Source: JAFAXD01 sp963816775 (GTDB lineage: Bacteria; Pseudomonadota; Alphaproteobacteria; Rhizobiales; Xanthobacteraceae). From it: a stretch of 64,000 nt of DNA. The DNA lies in NCBI GenBank assembly GCA_963816775.1, contig CAWFLX010000034.1, forward strand, positions 79,345 to 143,344, in the 5' to 3' direction. A program made the translations under genes and the position numbers. The first letter of the stretch is position 1; every line of letters begins with the position of its first letter. Below the pieces are notes generated by a model that worked only from the letters and a program-made list of their open reading frames with translations, was not told the DNA's origin and did not search any database. Below, one piece after another: positions 29,069-37,997 of this stretch.

Positions 29069-30271
29069 ATGCGCACATACGGCGCATCGATGATCGCGGC
29101 TGTGGTTTTGTGCGGTGCCACCGCGCACGCGGAGATCGCCAACGACAAAGTCAAAATCGGTGTGCTCACCGATCTGTCGGGCATTTACGAGGCCGGCACC
29201 GGCAACGGATCGGTCGAGGCCGTGAAAATGGCGGCCGAAGAGTTCGGCGGCAAGATCAACGGCAAACCGATCGAGATCCTGGCGGGTGATCACCAGAACA
29301 AGGCCGATCTCGGCGCTTCGATTGCCAATCGCTGGTACGATGTCGACAAGGTCGACGCGATTGTCGATCTGGTCAATTCCGCGGTGGCGTTCGCGGTGCT
29401 CGATATCGCCAAGCAGAAGAACAAGGCAATTCTTCTCGCCGGCGCCGGCTCCGCCGATTTCACCGGCAAGGCCTGCGCGCCCGACAACAGCGTGCACTGG
29501 GTCTACAATTCCTACGAGCTCGGCGCCGCGATCGGCGCGGCGGTGTCGCAACTCGGCAAGAAATGGTTCTTGTTCAATGCCGATTACGCGTTCGGCGCGG
29601 CCATGGAGCAAGGCGTGCGGCGCGCGCTCGAAGCGCAGGGCGCGACCGTGGTCGGTAGTGTGAAGCACCCACTCGGAACCACCGATTTTTCGTCCTACAT
29701 TCTGCAAGCCAAGGCCGCCAATCCGGATGTAATCGCGCTCAACAGCGGCGGCGACGACACCAACAACGCCATCAAGGCGGCGCGCGAGTTCGGGAGCAAC
29801 GCCAAGCTGGTCGGGTTCGGCGTCGATCTGCCGTCCGGCATCAAGGCCATGGGGCTCGATACCGCGCAGGGCGTTTGGTACGTGACGCCCTGGGTCCAGC
29901 GCAGCGATGCCGATACCAAAGCCTGGGTCGACAAGTTCATCGCGCGCCGAAAAGTCCCGCCGGGCTCGTTCCAGGTCGGCGCCTACTCGGCGGCGAAGAG
30001 CTACCTCAAGGCGGTCGAAGCCACCAATTCGACCGACCCGAAAGTCGTGATCGGAAAGATGCGCGAGCAGCCGGTGCGGGACGTGTTCACGCAGGACGGC
30101 TATCTGCGCCCTGACGGCCGAATGGTGCACAGCGTCGCGCTCATGCAGATCAAGACGCCGGCCGAATCCAAGGGCGAGTGGGATCTGACCAAGGTGATCG
30201 GTACGCTTCCCGGCGACAAGGTGTTCCGTCCGCTTGCGGACGGGGGCTGTCCGGCGCTGGCAAGCAAATAA
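29069..30271 (+). CDS. Branched-chain amino-acid-type ABC transporter, substrate-binding protein
   Basis: 400-residue periplasmic-binding protein of the Leu/Ile/Val (Peripla_BP_6) type. Good ribosome site GGGAGG precedes ATG; signal peptide MIAAVVLCGATAHAE. Body: KIGVLTDLSGIYEAGTGNGSVEAVKMAAEEFGGKINGKPIEIL, then ANPDVIALNSGGDDTNNAIKAAREFG. First gene of a five-gene operon with two ATPases and two permeases. The true substrate of this clade (amino acid, amide, urea or aromatic acid) cannot be told from sequence. Confidence 0.92.
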   Translation: MRTYGASMIAAVVLCGATAHAEIANDKVKIGVLTDLSGIYEAGTGNGSVEAVKMAAEEFGGKINGKPIEILAGDHQNKADLGASIANRWYDVDKVDAIVDLVNSAVAFAVLDIAKQKNKAILLAGAGSADFTGKACAPDNSVHWVYNSYELGAAIGAAVSQLGKKWFLFNADYAFGAAMEQGVRRALEAQGATVVGSVKHPLGTTDFSSYILQAKAANPDVIALNSGGDDTNNAIKAAREFGSNAKLVGFGVDLPSGIKAMGLDTAQGVWYVTPWVQRSDADTKAWVDKFIARRKVPPGSFQVGAYSAAKSYLKAVEATNSTDPKVVIGKMREQPVRDVFTQDGYLRPDGRMVHSVALMQIKTPAESKGEWDLTKVIGTLPGDKVFRPLADGGCPALASK

Positions 30272-30282
30272 CTAGTCCCGCC

Positions 30283-31062
30283 ATGACGGCCGTCACGCCG
30301 CGCGCAGGTTCGCACGACGTGACGCTGCGCATGGAGAACTTGACCAAGGAGTTCCGCGGCTTCACGGCCGTGCGCAATCTCAGCCTCGATGTTCATCGCG
30401 GCACGATCCACGCGCTGATCGGCCCGAATGGTGCCGGCAAAACCACCGTCTTCAACCTCGCGACCAAGTTCCTCAGTCCCACCAGCGGTCGCGTGTTCTT
30501 CAAGGGTATCGACATCACCCGGATGGCGCCGGCCGAGGTGGCGCGGCTCGGAATGGTGCGTTCGTTCCAGATCTCCGCGGTGTTCGCCAACCTGACGGTG
30601 CTGGAGAACGTGCGCATCGCGTTGCAGCGGTTCCGCAAGGACGGCTTCTTCTTCTGGCGTTCGGAGCGTGCGCTCGATGAATTGAACGAGCGGGCGAGGG
30701 CGCTCCTCAACGAGGTCGGGCTCGAGGTGTTTGCCGAGCGCAAGGCGATCGAGCTTTCCTACGGCCGCCGGCGCGCGTTGGAGATCGCGACGACGCTCGC
30801 GCTCGACCCGGAGTTGTTGCTGCTCGACGAGCCAATGTCCGGACTGGGACAGGAGGACATCGGCCGTATCGCGGATTTGATCAGAAAGAGCGCGGCCGCC
30901 CGCACCGTCCTGATGGTCGAGCACAACCTGTCCGTCGTGGCGGATCTTTCGGACCGTATCACCGTGCTGGCGCGCGGCGAGGTCCTGGCCGATGGGCCCT
31001 ACGCCGAAGTATCGCGCAATCCGGCGGTGGTCGAGGCCTATCTGGGGTCGGATCATGACTGA
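30283..31062 (+). CDS. livG: ABC transporter ATP-binding protein, LivG type
   Basis: 259-residue ATPase of the branched-chain system. Starts MTAVTPRAGSHDVTLRMENL; upstream residues belong to the preceding gene's region. Walker A is IGPNGAGKTTVFNLATKF, signature-region ELSYGRRRALEIATTLAL, Walker B LLLLDEPMSGLG, H-loop MVEHNL. The signature reads LSYGRRR rather than LSYGQQR, a mild deviation. It overlaps the next ATPase by 8 bp. Confidence 0.93.
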   Translation: MTAVTPRAGSHDVTLRMENLTKEFRGFTAVRNLSLDVHRGTIHALIGPNGAGKTTVFNLATKFLSPTSGRVFFKGIDITRMAPAEVARLGMVRSFQISAVFANLTVLENVRIALQRFRKDGFFFWRSERALDELNERARALLNEVGLEVFAERKAIELSYGRRRALEIATTLALDPELLLLDEPMSGLGQEDIGRIADLIRKSAAARTVLMVEHNLSVVADLSDRITVLARGEVLADGPYAEVSRNPAVVEAYLGSDHD

Positions 31063-31777
31063 CAAGCCCGGTCCCGATCACGCATGTCTTGCAATCGAGG
31101 GCCTGCACGGGCTTTACGGCGATTCCCACGTGCTGCAGGGCGTCTCGCTCGACGTGGCAAAAGGCGAGGTGGTCACCATCATCGGCCGCAACGGCGCCGG
31201 AAAGACCACGACGCTGCGCGCCATCATGGGCCTGCTCGACAAGCGTTCCGGCTCGATCAACGTTTGGGGCCGGCAAGTGATTGCGGAGCCGCCCGAACGC
31301 ATCGCCAAGCTGGGCGTGGCCTACGTGCCGGAAGAGCGCGGCATCTATGCGAGCCTCGACGTGACGGAGAATCTGCTGCTGCCGCCCTCCGTCGGCCCCG
31401 GCGGCATGCCGCTCGACGAAATCTTCCGGCTGTTTCCCAATCTGCGCGAGCGCCGGCGCAGCCAGGGGACGCGGCTTTCGGGCGGCGAGCAGCAGATGCT
31501 GGCAATCGCGCGCGTGCTGCGCACCGGCGCTCGCCTGTTTCTGCTCGACGAGCCGACCGAGGGTCTCGCGCCGGTGATCGTGCAGCAGATCCGCGGCGCG
31601 ATCGATCTGATGCGCCAGGAAGGCCACACGATCCTGCTGGTCGAGCAGAACTTCCGCTTCGCGCAGCGCCTGGCCGATCGGCACTACGTCATGGAGCGCG
31701 GTCGCATCGTCGATATGATCGCGCGCGCCGACGTCGCGAGCCAGGCCGCCCGCATCCAGACCTATTTGGGAATCTGA
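31055..31777 (+). CDS. livF: ABC transporter ATP-binding protein, LivF type
   Basis: 240-residue second ATPase. Starts MTDKPGPDHACLAIEGLHGLYGDSHVLQGVSLDV; the ATG overlaps the livG end. Walker A IGRNGAGKTTTLRAIMGLL, signature LSGGEQQMLAIARVL, Walker B LFLLDEPTEGLAPVIV, H-loop LVEQNFRF. The TGA stop forms the first bases of a tandem palindromic repeat that separates it from the permease genes. Confidence 0.94.
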   Translation: MTDKPGPDHACLAIEGLHGLYGDSHVLQGVSLDVAKGEVVTIIGRNGAGKTTTLRAIMGLLDKRSGSINVWGRQVIAEPPERIAKLGVAYVPEERGIYASLDVTENLLLPPSVGPGGMPLDEIFRLFPNLRERRRSQGTRLSGGEQQMLAIARVLRTGARLFLLDEPTEGLAPVIVQQIRGAIDLMRQEGHTILLVEQNFRFAQRLADRHYVMERGRIVDMIARADVASQAARIQTYLGI

Positions 31778-31824
31778 GCATGTTCCGGAAAAGTGGTCAC
31801 CGGTTTTCCGATCAGAACATGCTC
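31776..31824. repeat. Rhizobiales-type intergenic palindrome, tandem copy 1
   Basis: 49 bp, ends GAGCATGTTC / GAACATGCTC with the shared core AAGTGGTCACCGGTTTTCCG. Starts inside the livF stop codon. An almost identical second copy follows after 6 bp. Confidence 0.85.
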
Positions 31825-31830
31825 AAACAA

Positions 31831-31878
31831 AGCATGTTCCGGAAAAGTGGTCACCGGTTTTCCGATCAGAACATGCTC
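31831..31878. repeat. Rhizobiales-type intergenic palindrome, tandem copy 2
   Basis: 48 bp, identical to copy 1 apart from the first base. It ends 17 bp before the livH ATG. Both copies lie inside the transporter operon, between ATPase and permease genes. Confidence 0.85.
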
Positions 31879-31895
31879 AGACACAGGACCTGAGC

Positions 31896-32765
31896 ATGTC
31901 GTTCCAGATCCTGAGCGGACAATTGCTGGTGGGGCTGATCAACGGCTCATTCTACGCGCTCCTCAGCCTCGGCTTTGCGGTGATCTTCGGTCTGCTCGGC
32001 ATCATCAACGTCGCCCAGGGCACGTTCTACATGTTGGGCGCGTTCGGCTCCTGGATGCTGCTCAACTATGCCGGGGTCGGCTACTGGCCGGCGCTCATTC
32101 TGTCGCCGGCGATCGCAGCCGTCGTCGGCATGGCGCTCGAGAAAACGTTGATCGCGCGCGTCTACAAGCTCGATCACATCTACGGGCTTCTGCTCACCTA
32201 CGGCCTGATGATGTTCATCCAGGGCATTTTCGTGTACTGGTTCGCGACCGCCGGCCGCCCCTATCCGGTGCCGCTCGATTTGCGCGGCGGCTTCGACCTC
32301 GGCTTTCTGTTTCTGCCGAAATACCGCGCCTGGGTGGTGCTGGCCTCGTTCGTGTTCTGTTTCGGAACCTGGTTTGCGATCGAAAAGACATCGCTCGGGC
32401 GCACATTGCGCGCAGCCACTGAAAATCCGCAGTTGACGCGCGCGTTCGGCATCAACGTGCCGGCGTTGCTGACGTTCGGCTTCGGCGCCGGCGTCGCGCT
32501 CGCGGGCTTTGCCGGCGTGCTGGCGGCGCCGATCTACTCGGTCAGCCCGCTGATGGGGGGCGAGCTCGTCATCACCGTGTTCGCGGTGGTGGTGGTGGGC
32601 GGCATGGGGTCGATCCTGGGCTCGATCGTCACCGGCCTGTCGCTCGGCGTGATCGAGGGCCTGACCAAGGTGTTCTATCCGCCCGGCGCCAACATGGTGA
32701 TTTTCGTCATCATGTTCGTCGTGCTGCTGATCAAGCCGGCCGGCTTGTTCGGGCGCGAGCGATAG
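31896..32765 (+). CDS. livH: Branched-chain amino-acid-type ABC permease, LivH type
   Basis: 289-residue inner-membrane permease with about eight hydrophobic segments. Starts MSFQILSGQLLVGLINGSFYALLSLGFAVIFGLLGIINVAQGTFYMLGAF, the conserved LivH N-terminus, and ends in IKPAGLFGRER, the usual C-terminal signature. The EAA-like coupling region near TENPQLTRAFGINV is present. It is followed by livM after 2 bp. Confidence 0.94.
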   Translation: MSFQILSGQLLVGLINGSFYALLSLGFAVIFGLLGIINVAQGTFYMLGAFGSWMLLNYAGVGYWPALILSPAIAAVVGMALEKTLIARVYKLDHIYGLLLTYGLMMFIQGIFVYWFATAGRPYPVPLDLRGGFDLGFLFLPKYRAWVVLASFVFCFGTWFAIEKTSLGRTLRAATENPQLTRAFGINVPALLTFGFGAGVALAGFAGVLAAPIYSVSPLMGGELVITVFAVVVVGGMGSILGSIVTGLSLGVIEGLTKVFYPPGANMVIFVIMFVVLLIKPAGLFGRER

Positions 32766-32767
32766 TC

Positions 32768-33769
32768 ATGGCGACGACATCCGCAGGCCCCGTGCGATCG
32801 CAGACAGGCATTGACGCCTCGCTGTCCGGCAAGCTGCGTGTGCCGCCGATCGTCGCCTACGCGGTGGGGCTCGCGGTCCTCGCGGTCGCACCGTTTCTCG
32901 CCTATCCGCTGTTCCTGGCAAAGATCCTGTGCTTTTGCTTGTTCGCCTGCGCGTTCAACCTGCTCGGGTCGGTTGGTCTCCTGTCGTTCGGCCACGCGGC
33001 TTTCTTCGGGGCCAGCGCCTACGTGGCAGGCCACGCCCTCAAGGTGTGGGGGCTTCCGTTCGAACTCGCCGCACTGATCGGCACCGCCGCTGCGACGGTC
33101 CTGGGGGTGGTGTTTGGCTTTGTGGCGATCCGCCGCCAGGGCCTCTACTTCGCGATGATCACGCTGGCGCTGGCCCAGATGATCTATTTTCTGGCGCTGC
33201 AAGTTCCGTTCACGCATGCCGAGGACGGCCTCACCGGCGTTCCGCGCGGGCGTATCCTCGGACTGTTCGATCTCAACAACCTCTATGTGCTCTACTATAC
33301 GACTGCCGTCATCTTCCTCGCCGGCTATCTCCTGATCTACCGCATCACGCATTCCACCTTCGGACAGATCCTCAAGGCGATCCGCGAGAAGGAGCCGCGC
33401 GCAATCTCGCTTGGCTATCGGGTCAACGACTACAAGCTCGTCGTGTTCGTGCTCTCGGCGGCGCTGGCCGGCCTTGCCGGTGCAACCAAGACCATGGTGG
33501 TGCAGCTCGCCTCGCTCACCGACGTGCACTGGAGCACGTCGGGCGACGTCATTCTGATGACGCTGCTGGGCGGCTCCGGCACCATGTTGGGCCCAGCGGT
33601 AGGCGCAGTTCTGGTCGAGATGCTGCAATTCTATCTCGCCGATTCCGGCCTGCCGATCCAGGCGGTGATCGGTGCGATCTTCATCGTTTGCATCCTGTTG
33701 TTCCGGCGCGGCATCGTGGGCGAGATCAGCCAGATGCTTGGGCCAAAGCGCGACACGTCGGCCTCGTGA
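32768..33769 (+). CDS. livM: Branched-chain amino-acid-type ABC permease, LivM type
   Basis: 333-residue permease, last gene of the operon. Contains NLLGSVGLLSFGHAAFFGASAYVAGHALK and the coupling-loop segment ILKAIREKEPRAISLGYRVNDYKLVVFV, both standard for LivM. Eight to ten transmembrane segments. With livG, livF, livH and the binding protein it gives one complete importer. It is convergent with the cyclase gene (15-bp gap). Confidence 0.94.
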   Translation: MATTSAGPVRSQTGIDASLSGKLRVPPIVAYAVGLAVLAVAPFLAYPLFLAKILCFCLFACAFNLLGSVGLLSFGHAAFFGASAYVAGHALKVWGLPFELAALIGTAAATVLGVVFGFVAIRRQGLYFAMITLALAQMIYFLALQVPFTHAEDGLTGVPRGRILGLFDLNNLYVLYYTTAVIFLAGYLLIYRITHSTFGQILKAIREKEPRAISLGYRVNDYKLVVFVLSAALAGLAGATKTMVVQLASLTDVHWSTSGDVILMTLLGGSGTMLGPAVGAVLVEMLQFYLADSGLPIQAVIGAIFIVCILLFRRGIVGEISQMLGPKRDTSAS

Positions 33770-33784
33770 GGGGCGTCCAGGTCT

Positions 33785-35071
33785 TCATCCTTGCGGCGTT
33801 TTGTCTGTTGTTCCGATCAGAAAGAACGTCTGCGTCGTTCCGATGCCCTTGATCTCGGTCGGCCCGCGCTCCTCGAACAGGAATACGTCCTTGGTGAGAT
33901 CGCGAAACGCTTCACTGACCTGAATGCGCCGTGGCAAGCCGTGCGACTCCATGCGTGATGCCGTATTCACCGCGTCGCCCCAGACGTCGAAGGTAAAGCG
34001 CGTATCGCCGATCACGCCGGCGGTCACTGCTCCGCAATGAATGCCAACGCGCAGCGAAAGGCGTTGCCCGTGCAACGACCGGCTGCAATCCATCGTTTCC
34101 ATCATGGCGAGAGCGAAGCGCCCGAGCGCACATGCGCCGGCGCGGGCATCGCCGCCACGGCCCGCAATCGCCATGTAGCAGTCGCCGATGGTCTTGATCT
34201 TTTCGACGCCATGTTGCTCGCACAGCGTATCGAACGCGCGCACGAGGTCGTCGAGATAGTCGACGACCTGCTCGGGCGGCAGCGCGTGCGCCACCGCCGT
34301 GAATCCCACCATATCGGCGAACAGGATGCTGAGATTGCCGATGCGGTCGGCGATACGCGTTTCGGTTCCGGATTTAAGCCGTTCCGCGACTGACGACGGC
34401 ATCATCGCCGACAGCAGCGCTTCCGAGCGGGCGTACTGGTTCTCGAGCTCGGCCTCGGCCCGGTGCAGCGCGGTCAGCGCATAGAACACCATCAGGGCGT
34501 TGATCACGATTGTGTTGACCATGGCCTGGCTGAACAGCGTCGCCCGCAGGTCGTGGTCGTCCGGCAAGATAAGCCCGTCCGTGGGAGCGAAGTTGAGTGT
34601 GATCAAGAGCGCGGCGGCAGCGGCGATGAAGAATGCAAGAAACGACTTCCAGTTCTCGACGCCGAAGAACAGCAGTATCGCCCCTGCGAGCGTGAAATAG
34701 ATTTCCAAGCCGCTCGAGGTCCCGAGCATCCACACCACGAAGGTGTTGCCGGCGATGATCAGAATGAGCAGCACCATCGCCGCCGTGTTCTGGCCGAAGC
34801 GATGCAGCAGCGGGGTCAGCAGCGCCGCGACCGTCATGGCGGCGTTGTAGAGGTGGATAATCAGAAGGCCGTCGAAGTTATGATAGGAATTGATGATCAG
34901 GTGCGAAATCGTGTTCCCGGCGGTCGCAAACGCCGCCACGTTGGTAATGCGCTGGCGCCGCGCTATCCGCGGGTCCTGAGTGACGATCCCGACCGACGTC
35001 ACCCGTTCCAACCATCCGGGCAATCGGATGCTTGGCTTGCGTTCGCGGACCAGATCGCGCAATCGCGTCAT
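33785..35071 (-). CDS. Membrane-bound class III adenylate/guanylate cyclase
   Basis: 428 residues from MTRLRDLVRERKPS. The N-terminal half has about five or six transmembrane helices; the C-terminal cyclase homology domain contains LSILFADMVGFTAVAHAL (metal Asp), KIKTIGDCYMAIAG (Lys and second metal Asp; Lys suggests ATP specificity), LRVGIHCGAVTAGVIG and FDVWGDAVNTASRMES (Asn and Arg of the transition-state site). All key residues are present, so it should be active and make cAMP. A longer start at about 35161 (TTG) is possible. The sensed signal is unknown. Confidence 0.9.
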   Translation of the reverse strand: MTRLRDLVRERKPSIRLPGWLERVTSVGIVTQDPRIARRQRITNVAAFATAGNTISHLIINSYHNFDGLLIIHLYNAAMTVAALLTPLLHRFGQNTAAMVLLILIIAGNTFVVWMLGTSSGLEIYFTLAGAILLFFGVENWKSFLAFFIAAAAALLITLNFAPTDGLILPDDHDLRATLFSQAMVNTIVINALMVFYALTALHRAEAELENQYARSEALLSAMMPSSVAERLKSGTETRIADRIGNLSILFADMVGFTAVAHALPPEQVVDYLDDLVRAFDTLCEQHGVEKIKTIGDCYMAIAGRGGDARAGACALGRFALAMMETMDCSRSLHGQRLSLRVGIHCGAVTAGVIGDTRFTFDVWGDAVNTASRMESHGLPRRIQVSEAFRDLTKDVFLFEERGPTEIKGIGTTQTFFLIGTTDKTPQG

Positions 35072-35265
35072 GCGGCCCAACTTGAGGACAGTTCCGGCAA
35101 AGGCCCGCCCGCACGTGCCGCGGACGAGACGCTGGCTTTCCCTGGAACATGTGACAAACAAAATCTAAAGCGCGTCTCCGGCTCATTCAATCGGAACGCG
35201 CTTCCGGCGCAAGTGCGCGGGGTCACGCACCGCCGACCCTTGGTGCAATGTGACGGCCGGCCGCC

Positions 35266-35715
35266 CTATGGCCGCAGATACACGTAGCCTTGGGCCTGAA
35301 GTTCGGCGATGCGCACGACGCCGCCGCGATCAGCCGCCACGAAGCCCGGCAGCAGATCCTTCAGGGTGATGTCCTGGGCTCGCATCGTATTACCGCATGC
35401 GCTCAGCTGCAGCCCGGCTTTGGAGAATTGCTCGGTCCGTCGCGCGGTGTCAGGGCTGGCGGACGCCGTGTGAAAGGCCTTGAGGGCAGGACCGTGCACG
35501 ACGAGTGCGATGGCGACGTGCTCGGGACCGCCTACGCCGTCGAAATGGTTCTTGATGTTGCCGAGAACGAAGCTGACCTTGTCGAAGTCGCACAGATGGT
35601 AGACCACCTTCGCCTGGTCGGGCGTTTCCGGGTTTGCGCGTGCGGTCTTGGTCGCGGCGGCAACCAGCGCGCCCGCGGCCGCGAATGCGGCGGTGATGAT
35701 GTTGCGTCGATGCAT
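35266..35715 (-). CDS. Exported DsrE-like protein
   Basis: 149 residues from MHRRNIITAAFAAAGALVAAATKTARA, with a Tat-like RR signal peptide and GGAG upstream. The mature part is DsrE/DsrF-like: KVVYHLCDFDKVSFVLGNIKNHFDGVGGPEHVAIALVVHGPALKAF..GLQLSACGNTMRAQ. The Cys in SACGNTM is at the usual DsrE position. Members are linked to sulfur chemistry, but these exported forms are mostly uncharacterised. It stands alone between the cyclase and ion-channel genes. Confidence 0.78.
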   Translation of the reverse strand: MHRRNIITAAFAAAGALVAAATKTARANPETPDQAKVVYHLCDFDKVSFVLGNIKNHFDGVGGPEHVAIALVVHGPALKAFHTASASPDTARRTEQFSKAGLQLSACGNTMRAQDITLKDLLPGFVAADRGGVVRIAELQAQGYVYLRP

Positions 35716-35980
35716 GACCACTCCTTCGGTAACTCTACTTGTGCCGGATGGCTGCCAGTTCCGCGGGAGGCCTCCCGGGCCGTTTCGTTAGTCGCCCGAG
35801 ACCTGACTGCCGTTCATTTTAAGGATAGCATATCGTTCAGCTTCTCAACGGCCACACGCGACATCACCCGACGCATCTATTGGCTCGTGTCGCTGGGGGT
35901 GCGACCTACATCAACCAAAGGCCTCGTGTTAGCGTCGCGCCGGCGACAGACACAGAGCGTTGCGGGGGCAGGGGCGGCAA

Positions 35981-36676
35981 ATGCTGATGGTTGACCCAGG
36001 CATCAAGGCGGGCTTTGCGCGCTTCCAGACACGTTGGCGCGACCCGCTGCTCACCACGCTCACGATCATGCTGGGGATCATGCTGTTCGTGCTGGCGCCT
36101 CTCCATGCCGCCGGGGTCGTCAAATCGGAAAATTTCGGACTCGCTTTGATTTTGATCTGCACGGCTGCCTTGTTCGTGGTGTCGGGCAATCCGCTGACGA
36201 TTGTTGCGGTTCTGGTCGCAGTCGGCTTTGCCGCCGTCGCCGCGGTCCTGCGCCTTCGGCATTCGCCTCTCGATCTCTATTTCGACGCCACCGCGTGGGC
36301 CATTCTCGGCGTCTCCGTCGGGTGGGCGGTCGCGCGTGCGGTCTTCGGCCCAGGCGACGTCAACTATCACCGCATCATGGGCGCCATCTTGCTCTATCTC
36401 ACCATCGGCGCGACGTTCGTTGCCCTCTATACGTTCGTTGGACTGAGCGTTCCCGGCGCATTTTCGGGGATCCCGATGGATGACAGCCCGGCGCTTCCGA
36501 GCAACTTCATCTACTTCAGTTTCGTGACCCTCACCTCGACGGGCTATGGCGAAATCGTGCCGGTGCATCCGTTTGCGCGCAGCCTTTGCAACATCGAAGG
36601 CATCATCGGCCAGCTCTATCCTGCGACGCTCCTGGCCCGGCTGGTGTCGCTCGCGGTCGCGAACCGGCAGGTCTAA
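35981..36676 (+). CDS. Two-pore-helix potassium-channel-like protein
   Basis: 231 residues from the ATG preceded by a G-rich ribosome site; a TTG at 35960 is less likely. Six or so hydrophobic segments lead to an Ion_trans_2 pore: SNFIYFSFVTLTSTGYGEIVPVHPFARSLCNIEGIIGQLYPATLLARLVSL. The filter TSTGYGEI fits K+ selectivity and the inner helix keeps the gating-hinge Gly. There is no RCK/TrkA-N regulatory domain. The following G1 peptidase-like gene starts 2 bp after the stop, so they are almost surely co-transcribed. Confidence 0.85.
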   Translation: MLMVDPGIKAGFARFQTRWRDPLLTTLTIMLGIMLFVLAPLHAAGVVKSENFGLALILICTAALFVVSGNPLTIVAVLVAVGFAAVAAVLRLRHSPLDLYFDATAWAILGVSVGWAVARAVFGPGDVNYHRIMGAILLYLTIGATFVALYTFVGLSVPGAFSGIPMDDSPALPSNFIYFSFVTLTSTGYGEIVPVHPFARSLCNIEGIIGQLYPATLLARLVSLAVANRQV

Positions 36677-36678
36677 CA

Positions 36679-37764
36679 GTGAGTCTGCAACGACCAACGC
36701 TTCTTGTCCTGCTGCCGGCGTTGCTGGTCGGGTCGCTGGCCGATCGGAGCATCCTCGCGCAGACGCAAACCGAAGCGTCCGCGGCGCTCGAGACCGAAAT
36801 CCCCGGGGTCGCGGCCTTCACGCGTCCGCCCGCGAGCTTCAACCCGCTGACGGCGACCGATGCCGAGCTTGATCGATACGGCTTTCCGCCGCGACCAAGC
36901 CGGGACCTGGGGGCGGACGTGCTGGCGCGCTGGGAACGGCGCGTCATGAGCCAGACCCGCATCGTTCCGCAGCTCAAACAGACCAACACCTTCCATGCGC
37001 CGGTCCGAAGCATCAAACAGATCAAGGCGAGCGGCGGCACGATCGAAGCGAACAGCGAAAACTGGAGCGGCTATGCGATCGTCGATCCGAGCAACCCGTT
37101 CGCCAAGCCGGGATCGCAGGTCGAGGCGCAGTACATCGTGCCCAAGCCGGTCTCCGGCTGCGAGTCCGGATCCGAAACATACAGCTCCGCCAATTGGGTC
37201 GGGATCGACGGCGCGTTCTCCAACGATGTGCTGCAGGCCGGAACCGAAACCGATTTGGACTGCGCCGCCGGCGCCAGCTACTACGCGTGGATCGAATGGT
37301 ATCCGAATTCCGAGATCCGGGTGACCAACCTCGCGGTCTCGCCCGGCGACCTGATGTCGGTTTCCGCCTTTATTGCGGCGGACGCGAGCAAGCATCTCTC
37401 AATCGAGAACCTGACCACGCGAAAATCAGTCTCGCTCGCGATGACGCCGCCGCGCGGGACCGAACTGGTGGGGAATTCGATCGAATGGATCGTGGAACGC
37501 CCGACCATCAACAATGCCGCGCTATCGAAACTGACAAACTATCTGCTCAACCCGTGGACCGATATCGGCGGCATGACTTGGCCCAGCCGGCCGGGCGCGC
37601 CGGTCGCTTATCTGCCGAACGCGGCGCCGGCGGCGGCGACGATCTACCGGCTCTGGATGAGCGACGGAACGAACCAGCTGAGCGGCGTGCAGCTCTTCAG
37701 CGTCGACGGTGCGATACCGAAGGCCGCCCCTTCGCTCTGGTTCTTCGCCACCACCCCCTATTGA
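36679..37764 (+). CDS. Exported peptidase G1 (eqolisin)-like protein
   Basis: 361 residues from GTG, with signal peptide LLVLLPALLVGSLADRSILAQ. The middle holds a G1 beta-sandwich: ENSENWSGYAIVDPSNPF, SANWVGIDGAFSNDVLQAGTETD, YYAWIEWYPNSEIRV and NSIEWIVERPTINNA. The Gln in LQAG and Glu in IEWIVE correspond to the glutamic-peptidase dyad, so activity is plausible. A Pro-rich 100-residue N-terminal region could be a propeptide. G1 peptidases are best known from fungi and are acid-active; bacterial ones are fewer. Start 2 bp after the channel gene. Confidence 0.8.
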   Translation: MSLQRPTLLVLLPALLVGSLADRSILAQTQTEASAALETEIPGVAAFTRPPASFNPLTATDAELDRYGFPPRPSRDLGADVLARWERRVMSQTRIVPQLKQTNTFHAPVRSIKQIKASGGTIEANSENWSGYAIVDPSNPFAKPGSQVEAQYIVPKPVSGCESGSETYSSANWVGIDGAFSNDVLQAGTETDLDCAAGASYYAWIEWYPNSEIRVTNLAVSPGDLMSVSAFIAADASKHLSIENLTTRKSVSLAMTPPRGTELVGNSIEWIVERPTINNAALSKLTNYLLNPWTDIGGMTWPSRPGAPVAYLPNAAPAAATIYRLWMSDGTNQLSGVQLFSVDGAIPKAAPSLWFFATTPY

Positions 37765-37827
37765 GCGCAACGCGTCACGGCGCTTGGACGGCCGCGCCGC
37801 AGAACGATCCGGCATGGCAGACGCATA

Positions 37828-37875
37828 GCGCGCGATCAGCAAAAGTGGGTACCGGTTTTGCGTTCGATCGCGCGC
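37828..37875. repeat. Rhizobiales-type intergenic palindrome, GATC-arm variant
   Basis: 48 bp, arms GCGCGCGATC / GATCGCGCGC around CAAAAGTGGGTACCGGTTTTG. Same core as the 11377 and 31776 copies but different outer arms, again complementary. Confidence 0.75.
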
Positions 37876-37944
37876 CAATAAATTGATTTAGCGCAGGATC
37901 TTGTCGGCGAACCGCTCACACTTCGCCGATCATGCGCTAACGAG

Positions 37945-37972
37945 AACGGGCTGCCTTTTGGGGCAGCCCGTT
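37945..37972. terminator. Strong hairpin, probable terminator
   Basis: Stem AACGGGCTGCC / GGCAGCCCGTT (11 bp) with a 6-nt loop, followed by TCGG. Short T-run only. It stands about 180 bp after the G1 peptidase-like gene and 23 bp before the G-rich hairpin. Confidence 0.55.
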
Positions 37973-37997
37973 TCGGCAACACTGGGTAAAGGGGGGA

